DNA from: Gnetum montanum
Taxonomy: Eukaryota > Streptophyta > Gnetopsida > Gnetales > Gnetaceae
Length of the DNA stretch: 64,000 nucleotides
Direction of reading: 5' to 3'
NCBI GenBank assembly: GCA_015680685.1
Contig: MNCI01034769.1
Span: 55,739-119,738, forward strand
A program made the position numbers and the translations under genes. Shown here in pieces: positions 56,940 to 64,000 of the stretch. The notes under the pieces are model-generated. The model had not been told where the DNA came from. It saw nothing but the letters and a program-made list of their open reading frames with translations, and made no database searches. Every line of letters begins with the position of its first letter. Within the stretch, counting starts at the first letter, position 1.

Positions 56940-57842
56940 TTATTTTAATATTTTTTTGATTCTTTTTATTTTTACGTTAGGCGATGTATCAGTTGGTATG
57001 ATTCTGTATTCAACGTCTCCTTCGCTGATCACGTTGAATGGTAATTCAGCCCAAGGGACGTCTGAGGGAGTGGCTTCCGTGTCAGTTTTTTTAGATGTTT
57101 TAGTATTTGTGGCGAGTTCTGTGTTAGTTTCTAATTGAGAAGGTGTATGTACAATGTCAGGCGCAGGTGTTTCTGTTTTAGGTGGATTTGGATTACTGCC
57201 TACCAGTTGTTGTTTGTTTATGTCGTTTCGGCTAGGCTCTTCGAGTTCAACCTCTGAGCCTTGGTCCATGTCCATGTGGGATGAAATAATAGGTGTAGCC
57301 ACTTCCCCGTGTATGATGATTTCACCACCTTCGTAAGGTAGGTGAATCTCCTGGTGTATAGGGGATGAGATCACTTTCAGTTGGGCTAACCAGGGTCTTC
57401 CTAATATTAGGTTGAATCCTGGCATTTCATCGACCACTACGAAGTCGGCAGATGTGGGAAACTGGTCCCCTGCTATGAAGTCTAAGGTCACTATGCCTTT
57501 GACCATCACGCATCACCCGATGAATGATTTTAAACATGTAGTTGCGGTTGGTTTGATTAACTCCGTCAGCCCTAGTTGTTCAACGATGGGGTATGGTACT
57601 ACATTTGTGGCAGCTCCATCGTCTACGTGGACCCTATATATCTTGAACTGATTTATGCGTATCATTATGAACATGGGGGCTATTGTTATCTCCCCTGTTT
57701 TCTTATTCACCTTAATGTTATCGTTGTGGAAGCTCAGTGGTTTGGAAGTTTCCCCTTGGGGCAAGTTCATTACCGCATGAATGGAGGGTTCATTTGGGGG
57801 CAAGTCCTCACTTACTGGGATGGATGTTAACATGTGTACCAA
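56940..57842 (-). pseudogene. Aspartic protease region (Tat-like)
   Basis: One minus-strand frame broken by a single TGA (57510-57512). The first part (57842-57513) contains the active site as YRVHVDDGAATNVVPY. The second (57509-56940) has DFVVVDEMPGFNLILGRPWLAQL, the flap/ending motif ILGRPWL, followed by a linker rich in Thr, Pro and acidic residues, and ends VKIKRIKKILK. It cleaves the polyprotein in this family. In element order, RT should follow, but the 5.8-kb cassette intervenes. Confidence 0.85.
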
Positions 57843-57859
57843 AGCTTCACGATGCGTTT

Positions 57860-58900
57860 AGGATGTAAGAACTAAGTCATACAAGCTTAGCGAAGTGTTC
57901 TTTTGTTTGAGTGCTTGTGTGACTTGTGTTAAAGCCGTTGCGAAATCTCTACTGTTGGACGCGTTTGCATCAGCGGTGACTGGGTCCATTGGCCCCAACA
58001 GTTTTATTTCATGCTTCGTTGGTTTGTTGTTTTTGCTCGGACCCATTGTTTTAGATGTATCAGTTTTTTTGATGGTTCACCCTCATTACCTACGTTTGGT
58101 TGATTGTTGGGTGGAATCATGGGTACGACGTTGAGTGGAGTGGGTTTAGGTGGCCCTACGGCTAACCGTTGACGCTCCTTCTCCACGCATTCACGCGTAA
58201 GCCTATTCGCTAAACGTTCTCGTGTGTGGCGCGGAGGTGGAGCCGGTCTGGAAGCCTTGGGTTGCTTTGGGATGCTTACCACATATGGAGCTAGGTGAGG
58301 TTGTGATTGGATAGTCAGATGTGGTTAGACGGAAGATTGGCTGGGCACCCTAATGACGTAAGGACTAGGTCTACCTTGTGTTTGTAAGGTGGAGGATTGG
58401 TAAATATTAGGAATTCCAGGTATCCTAACGACGTATGGGGTTGGTTTGGGCGAAGGTTGGACCTCCGCTGTTGCGACTGCGGGTGGTACTCGGACTACGA
58501 AAGGGGTAGGCCGAGTAGGAGGGGTTGATAAATTTGAGGGAGTGACAGCGGGAGGTACACGCGCCACGTATGGTTTCTCGTATGTCGGGGTGTTAGATGT
58601 TGCTACGGCCGGGGGCACTCGGACAACATATGGTTGCTGCGGGGCGCGCGGTGGTTGAGGCAAGGATGTGGATGGAGTGGGGGGAACCTGGACTGCAAAC
58701 GGCTTGTTAGGTGTTTGTTTTTTGTGTTCAGAGTAGACGATATTAATGTTAGGTGTCTCGGGTTCATCATCAAAGTAGATTGTATTGATAACATATGGTG
58801 CCTCTTTGGTGTTTAGAGGGTCTTTATACACCCCCATAGCCTGGTTCTGTGGTTGGACCGGGTTGGCCTCGTCAAAGGTGATTTGGCCTTCGTTGATCAT
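57860..58900 (-). pseudogene. Proline-rich linker with PYVVRVP repeats
   Basis: In the minus strand, 58900-58325 is open for 191 codons. It carries six related heptads: PFAVQVP, PYVVRVP, PYVARVP, PFVVRVP, PYVVRIP and PYVIRVP, spaced by proline-rich linkers of about 16-30 residues, several followed by PAV. A further PYVVSIP lies at about 58280, before a basic segment with RHTRERLANRLTRECVEKERQRL. The region joins gag to protease. The repeats look like a multivalent short linear motif or a structural strand repeat. No known role is assigned. Confidence 0.65.
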
Positions 58901-61137
58901 TCATTGTATGTCCTGCTTCAATGTGAAACAGTAATCAGTTCCGTGCCCGTTGCGTTGGTGATAGTCGCAGAAGCGATCCATTCTAAAACCTTTAGGCACT
59001 GGAGGCTCATCCGGCTTTACTAGGCTTGGGTTCTGGATGAGTTGATAGAACCAATCATGTCTCTAGATGGCCGCAGGGGATAACTGTTTATGTTTCATTA
59101 GTCCAGCTTTCAGTAGTTGATCAAATAGCTGGGACGACTTCATAGGTAGTGGCATATATTGGGAGGGTTCTTTCCTCTCAAAGTTTCTCGTACGGTTTTG
59201 TGTTGGGTTCTGCGATGATGATGATTTTGGTGCAGTGGCGGGAGTAGGTCTAGTATAGTTAGTAGGGGCTACTAGCAGTTTGTTTGGTTGTTGCATTTCC
59301 GCTATTGCCGCTATAGTTGCTTTAGCCTTCTCTTTATCCTTTTTACTGTGTTGATTTTTGAAGGCTAAGTATGCAGGATCATGGCTATTTTGAGCTACCT
59401 CTTCTATATTTTTGATCTGTACAAAGGCTTGGTTAAGGTTACGCACATTAAGATAGTATAATTTGGATTTGAAGAAGTCATTAACAGCCCCCTTTAGAAT
59501 TGTGAGCAGATATGTCTGTGAGATTGGCTCATGTAGCTCATTGAGAGCGACGCTCCACCTCTGGATAAAGTTTTGCACAGGTTCGAGCGGTGCTTGTTTA
59601 ACCTGTATAAGGCTATCCAATGTCGCCTCAGGTTTCAAGTTATATTTGAAACTGGTCACGAACTGATGTAACAACTCTTCCAAGGAAAATATAGAAATCC
59701 TTGGCAAGGCCTGGTACTAATCGAGTGCTCTCCCTGCGAGAGACATAGGGAACACTCACAAAATGGCATGTGGCCATGCCCGGAGTAACGCGCATTCTAA
59801 CCTAAACATTATAAGATGTGCATTGGGGTCTATTTCCCCATTATATTTAGTTAGTGTGGGCAATGATATGCCTTTGGGCAAGGTTAGAGGTGGGATGGAA
59901 GGGCTGATGGGGTCATTGTGGTAGAAGTCCACTACCTTCAGCTCTCCGTCGTCAGCTGTTTTGAGGCGCTTTACCTCGTCAGTTAGTTCTTGCATTAATT
60001 TTTTAGCATTTGCCCAGTCTTGGGCACTAGGTGACATAGCGGCTTGAGGTTGTGGTATATTGTATAGGTTGGACTGTTGGATGGTAGGTTGAAAGGTTGA
60101 AAGCTGTGCGGTCGGTGGTTGTACTTGTGGGATGTTGATAGCATGTGGCACTAGGGACAATACATTGTAGGTGAGAGGTTGTTGTTGCTGTGGTTGTGGC
60201 TGTACTTGGGGAATGTTGGTCGACAGAATCGTATGGGGTGGCACGTTGTGGTGAGAGGGTTGACGTGATGGCACATCCATTGTTGCCCATTGCCCGGTCA
60301 TATTTTATGGAGGAACTCCCTGTTGGATTACAGCGGTGGAAGGGGTCCCGTGCGTTTGGATGTGGGGGATATAGTGAGCGGATGTAGATGCTGGTATCAC
60401 ATGTGGCATACCAATTATTCGGGGTGAGAAGGTTGCTCCCACGTTATTGTAAGGGGGTGGTGCTTATGAGGATGGTCCTGCTGCTGCTGCGGAGATGATA
60501 GTGAGAGGGAGTGTACTGATTTTCGGGTCGGTTGCCAAAGGAACATGAACCAGTGCAGATGTTTCTGGTGGGGGTATTTGCGCTTGGGTGAACCTGAGGG
60601 GTTGTAGGGGCATGATTTCTCCTGCGCCTGGATGGAACATGGGGTTGATGTGTGTTTGTGGGCTAAGGATGTGGTAGGAGTCTTAGTGTTCGGATTGGGC
60701 AGCGAACTCGTCCTCCTCTTCCGGTTGGAGATCTACTGCAGGCTGATCCAACGACTGGCTCCTTTGCAGGAGGAGTCGTGTGATGAGCTCTAAGTACTAT
60801 TCTGGAACAGGGATTATATCGTACGGGGAAGGAATGAACTCGTGTCCCCCCTGTAGAAAAGTTCGTACTGCCTCTTTATCTCTATTTCGGCTCGATCTAC
60901 TACTAGACCAGCTTGTATCTTCACACATATGAAGTTGTACTGGTCCTGAGTTATAATGTTAGAGGTTGGGTTTCTCCCTTGCAACCTAAGGGACCGGTGG
61001 GGCCCCGCTGTGGGTTGTACTGCCGGCTGTGGAATGACGGGCTGTTGGGCAGCCATGGTGCCTACCATGTTGGTGACTTGAGTGGTTGTAGCGGTAGTTT
61101 TTGCGGGGTTCATGATGATAAGTTGAGGATGTGACAC
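58901..61137 (-). pseudogene. Gag (Tat-like, broken)
   Basis: From an ATG at 61137 (MSHPQLIIMNPAK) the N-terminal part is Pro/Gln/Thr-rich. The frame resumes at 60301-59063 in one phase with two stops. It contains a Gln/Pro-rich region, then the Retrotrans_gag core (about 59900-59350) with PTLTKYNGEIDPNAHLIMF, FSLEELLHQFVTSFKYNL and PVQNFIQRW. A lysine-rich segment follows, and then a Cys/His motif CDYHQRNGHGTDYC at about 58990-58945 before FTLKQDIQ. That C-x2-H...GH...C pattern is usual at the end of Tat and Athila Gags. Stops at 59753, 59708 and about 58901 break it. Confidence 0.8.
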
Positions 61138-61139
61138 AA

Positions 61140-61811
61140 TGTACAGATGTGAAGTCAGTGTGCTTAGTGTAGCGTAAATCTACGTTGGCAGTGTACAGCG
61201 TATACGCTTCAACTACCGGCGTATGACGACAGCGTATACAACATATAGATGTAGAGCATATAGGGTCAGCGTAGACGAGTCTACGACGTAAAGAGTACAA
61301 CGTCTATGCTGAGTAGCGTATACAGCGTAAACGTGGGGCGTAAACAGGGTTACAGTGTACAGAGTGTAGCGTGTACAGACAGCAGCGTAAATGGGTTTAT
61401 AGCGTAAGATGTTCAGCGTAAACTTGGTGGTGGCGTATATGTCAGGAGCGTAAACAGGGTTTTATGTGCAACGTAGGAAGAGTTTGCAGCATAAAGTGGG
61501 CAGCGTGTATTAGCAGCGTAAACAATGTTATGTTGTGTGCAACGTAAATTGTGCAACATATATGTGGTAGCTTAGATGTTGGGAGTTCTGCGGACAGAGT
61601 CAGCGTATGGTTGACAGTGTAGATGCTGGAAGACTTGCAGATGGTGAGTTTTAAACAGGGCAGCGTAGATGCTGGATAGTTTTTCAGGTGAGGTTTTAGA
61701 TTGCACAGCGTAAATGTAGGGAGGGTTTCAGAGGGAATCGACGTATGGTCAGCAGCGTAAATGCTTAACAGTGTAAACGTTGGGAAGTTTGCAAGTAAGG
61801 TTTTAGGCAGA
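61140..61811 (-). repeat. Leader with GCGTAAAC/GCGTATAC motif array
   Basis: The untranslated leader between PBS and gag is filled with GCGTAAAC, GCGTATAC and GCGTAGAC motifs, irregularly spaced by 10-40 bp. It resembles the array at 51540-52640 and the LTR U3. Frames here are by-products of the repeat. Confidence 0.65.
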
Positions 61812-61830
61812 GGCCCTCCTTCTAGCGCCA
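61812..61830 (-). promoter_or_regulatory. Primer binding site of Tat-like element
   Basis: Minus-strand TGGCGCTAGAAGGAGGGCC, five bases from the 5' LTR, ends in the CCA-complement TGG as a tRNA-derived PBS must. I did not assign the tRNA. Confidence 0.8.
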
Positions 61831-61835
61831 ATTTC

Positions 61836-63077
61836 TGTACCGTCCGAAATCGTCGGTCTTCGGCTGGAAGGAAACAGAGGCCATGGGATCACAGGACACG
61901 CACAGAAGACCCTACCTTCGCCTGAGGGCGAGCTGGAATGAACGAAGGCAGAGTACCTTGGGTGGTCCACACGCGGATCAGACAAGGATTTCCCCGAACG
62001 TACATCGAAGTGTAATACGTTGGGTTATACGTGAACGGCGTAACAGGTGTAAATCAGAGCGTAAACAACGTAACTGATGTGAACAAAGCATAAACGTAAA
62101 TGAGCAAAAACAGAATACATGCAACAATTAATGCAAACTGTAAACGATTTTGGGAAGAAAATGTAACAATGGCATTACAGAATGAAAGTACAATGCACCA
62201 GTCTAACGCAGTTGTGATTGGAACACCAAGGCGGACTAAAAGCCCCGGTGGATGCAAGGATGATTGTGGCTGGTTCACACTATAGGCACAACGTAGAGGC
62301 TGTATGCTCAGTGTACAGGGTTGTCCAGTGTAAAGGGTTTTGTGCTCTGGTTCACAGCGTCTCTGCTCTCTGGTGTGCTCTAGAAATTTTGCCAACCCAC
62401 TAGGATCTAGTGCAAAAATTGGGCTTTTATACAGGGTTTTGACGCTAAACTCGGGTTGGGAGGCACATGGTGCGTTGACAGGGTGCAAAAGCGTAAAATT
62501 TACAAGTGTACAATATGTTACATTTGCTGGGCCAGCGTATACGCTGTATGAAGCTAGCGTAGACTCTGGGCGTATACGTTGGAGGTGCTGAGCATATGCG
62601 AACTTGGGCGTAGATGTCGTGGATGCTGGCGTATATGCCCAACGTATACGTTGGTGGATGCTGGGTGTATACGCTGGGACGTATACGCTGATGTGCTGGG
62701 CGTATACGCTGATGGTTACTGCCTTGTGCCAATTCTTGCTCTGTAGTGTTGTTTCCATGTCGTCTCCGGGGATTTCATTGTCGGGCGTATACATCTGTTG
62801 TACCTGCTGAGCATACATGTGAGGCGTATACGTTGGGCGTATACGCTGGATGTCTACGCTGGGCATATACGCTGAGAATTTGAGCGTATACGCTAGGAAT
62901 GTACACTTGGGCGTATACTCTGGGCATATACGCTGAGACTGCATACTTAGTGAAAATTAAGCATCTGATCTCCGAAGTTGCCATGTTTAGTATCCGATGT
63001 AGCCGTGGTCGTCTGTGGATCCCAGGGACTTGTTTCTTGTTGGAGAAGTACTAAGCTCAAAATTTTGTGGTGTTTCA
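61836..63077 (-). repeat. 5' LTR of Tat-like element
   Basis: 1242 bp. The 296-codon minus-strand frame at 62054-62944 lies entirely inside the LTR and is rich in YAQ/YTP translated from GTATACGC repeats, so it is not annotated as a gene. Indels relative to the 3' LTR fall mainly in the motif cluster. Confidence 0.92.
62421..62935 (-). promoter_or_regulatory. U3 promoter with GCGTATACGC palindrome cluster
   Basis: At least a dozen GTATAC-centred motifs (perfect form GCGTATACGC) lie at 62530-62935. The TATA-like TGTATAAAAGCCC follows at 62421-62433 in minus-strand sense. The layout matches the U3 of the Athila-like LTRs but with a different core hexamer. Confidence 0.6.
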
Positions 63078-63082
63078 CCCAT

Positions 63083-63727
63083 GACTGTGGATATTACCAC
63101 TGCTGATGCTGTCCGATGGGCTGTGGTGGAGTTCCACTTGGGTAATACGTTAAGGGTTGGTGGAACTGCCTTGGGTTACCTTGTGGATAAGATAACCTGT
63201 GGGGTGTTTGCCATTGGTTGAGTCTTGGATTAAGCACATACACCCCAAACTCCTATAGATGTGAGATGATGGGACAACATCCCTTAGGATGGTCATAATG
63301 GCATATCTCACATCCACTGTCATCGTCTGAATGAGAATCCTCAGCCACATCGGAGTTAGTGATTTTTCCCTTACCCTTGTTATGTGCAGGGCTTAAATCT
63401 CTCCACTTTTTCTTACCTTTATCACTACTTTGTTCTACCTCTGACTCTTCTACAATTTTTAAGACTGTTTCAATTCTTGAGTCTAAGGAGTCCCACATTT
63501 GGTCTACTTTGGCCGATACCTCAGTTATTAATTTTTGGATTGAAAAAGTTTTCTGATTCACCAACTCTTCGATTGGTGACTCATCCTCTTCATCAAAAAA
63601 TTTCACTCCCTTCTTTCAAAGGGAGGGATCGTGGTTGTACTCTTCCGCACCTTCCCTTTTTCGTAGCTCACCCTCTTCGTTTACTACTTGCTCCAACAAG
63701 CTACGTACTTCATAGCTGATGAGTGAN
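63083..63727 (-). pseudogene. Gag of third Athila-like element
   Basis: Minus-strand gag. The open part at 63606-63253 (117 codons) reads MKFFDEEDESPIEELVNQ, then KLITEVSAKVDQMWDSLDSR, an acidic stretch (DSHSDDDSGC) and a Cys/His motif CEICHYDHPKGCC. The upstream Gag part at 63727-63610 is rich in Glu and Arg. It continues on the other side of the Tat-like element at 44966. This is the best-preserved piece of this Gag region in the window. Confidence 0.8.
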
Positions 63728-64000
63728 CTATGAAGTACGTAGCTTGTTGGAGCAAGTAGTAAACGAAGAGGGTGAGCTACGAAAAAGGGAAGGTGCGGAA
63801 GAGTACAACCACGATCCCTCCCTTTGAAAGAAGGGAGTGAAATTTTTTGATGAAGAGGATGAGTCACCAATCGAAGAGTTGGTGAATCAGAAAACTTTTT
63901 CAATCCAAAAATTAATAACTGAGGTATCGGCCAAAGTAGACCAAATGTGGGACTCCTTAGACTCAAGAATTGAAACAGTCTTAAAAATTGTAGAAGAGTC
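63443..64000. repeat. Perfect inverted repeat around an N
   Basis: Bases 63443-63715 and 63728-64000 (273 bp each, running to the window end) are reverse complements with no mismatch that I can find. They are separated by 12 bases ending in the N at 63727. Both arms are Athila-like gag. Perfect identity plus an N at the turn indicates a scaffolding or fold-back read artefact and not a biological duplication. Confidence 0.9.

Larger units (their letters stand above)
44972..63077 (-). mobile_element. 18.1-kb Tat-like Ty3/gypsy element with antisense gene
   Basis: LTRs 44972-46171 and 61836-63077 (TGTACCGTCC...GTGTTTCA, plus-strand reading) are flanked by perfect duplications CCCAT (44967-44971 and 63078-63082). 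Minus-strand order: 5' LTR, PBS, leader, gag, proline-rich linker, protease, a 5.8-kb cassette holding a plus-strand multi-exon gene, RT, gypsy RNase H, a second (archaeal-type) RNase H, integrase, PPT and 3' LTR. The second RNase H is a mark of the Tat lineage, which also includes very large elements such as Ogre. Three sets of related short tandem repeats separate the modules. All coding parts are broken, most only lightly. Confidence 0.93.
40814..63727 (-). mobile_element. Third Athila-like element, pol-less, split by Tat element
   Basis: The 3' LTR is 40814-41782, followed on the plus strand by the PPT, the non-coding 3' region, protease and gag up to 44971. The element resumes at 63078 after the 18.1-kb Tat-like insertion (target duplication CCCAT). 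The gag continues to 63727, where the sequence turns back on itself. The protease ends in the same 3' landmark as in the 25869 element, with pol missing. The 5' LTR is not in the window. The target duplication on the left would be CTAGA (40809-40813), unconfirmed. Confidence 0.88.

Noticed and set aside
62054-62944. 296-codon minus-strand frame with YAQ/YTP repeats
   Set aside because: Lies wholly inside an LTR, is translated from the GCGTATAC motif cluster, and the matching region of the other LTR is broken differently.

Overview
The window is nuclear DNA from a plant with a large, repeat-filled genome. Almost all of it is LTR retrotransposons, inserted one inside another. I see no tRNA or rRNA gene, no CRISPR array and no clearly intact host gene. 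The species cannot be named. A conifer-like or similarly bloated seed-plant genome is an inference from the Athila-like, Tat-like and Copia elements and the near absence of genes.

Layout. (1) 1-3870: worn 3' part of an Athila-like Ty3/gypsy element, + strand. (2) 4056-4391: a hAT-type MITE. (3) 5272-18066: a complete Athila-like element on the minus strand (TSD ATTAT). It has decayed gag, protease, RT-RNase H and integrase, plus an extra long coiled-coil reading frame behind its own TATA-like promoter. (4) 18250-20889 and 36765-39911: apparently two halves of one Copia element, minus strand, split by a sequence bounded by two ~560-bp LTRs (20890-21462 and 36212-36764). That sequence holds an intronless CCR4-like nuclease pseudogene (21928-23082) and a second Athila-like element at 25869-35991 (TSD GGTGT). 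The second element has gag and protease but no pol. It is itself interrupted by a 3133-bp TG...CA insertion (28436-31568, TSD CTAAC) carrying an almost intact enoyl-CoA delta isomerase-like gene. (5) 40814-63727: a third pol-less Athila-like element, minus strand, split by an 18.1-kb Tat-like element at 44972-63077 (TSD CCCAT). The Tat-like element has dual RNase H and an antisense, multi-exon accessory gene between protease and RT. (6) 63443-64000: a perfect inverted repeat around an N, probably an assembly fold-back.

Working together. The autonomous-type Athila copy (5272-18066) retains traces of a full pol and could be a relative of the former helper for the two gag-protease copies. The most unusual shared feature is promoter design. 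The U3 of each Ty3/gypsy LTR has a cluster of one short palindrome just upstream of its TATA box: AGGCCT core, GATATC core or GTATAC core depending on the subfamily. The same motifs recur inside the elements, next to the accessory genes. Three host-like genes (ECI1-like, CCR4-like, FCP1/NIF-like) lie inside or between LTR sequences, which suggests repeated gene capture. Nearly all reading frames are broken, mostly by stops that a C-to-T change could create, as expected for old methylated repeats.
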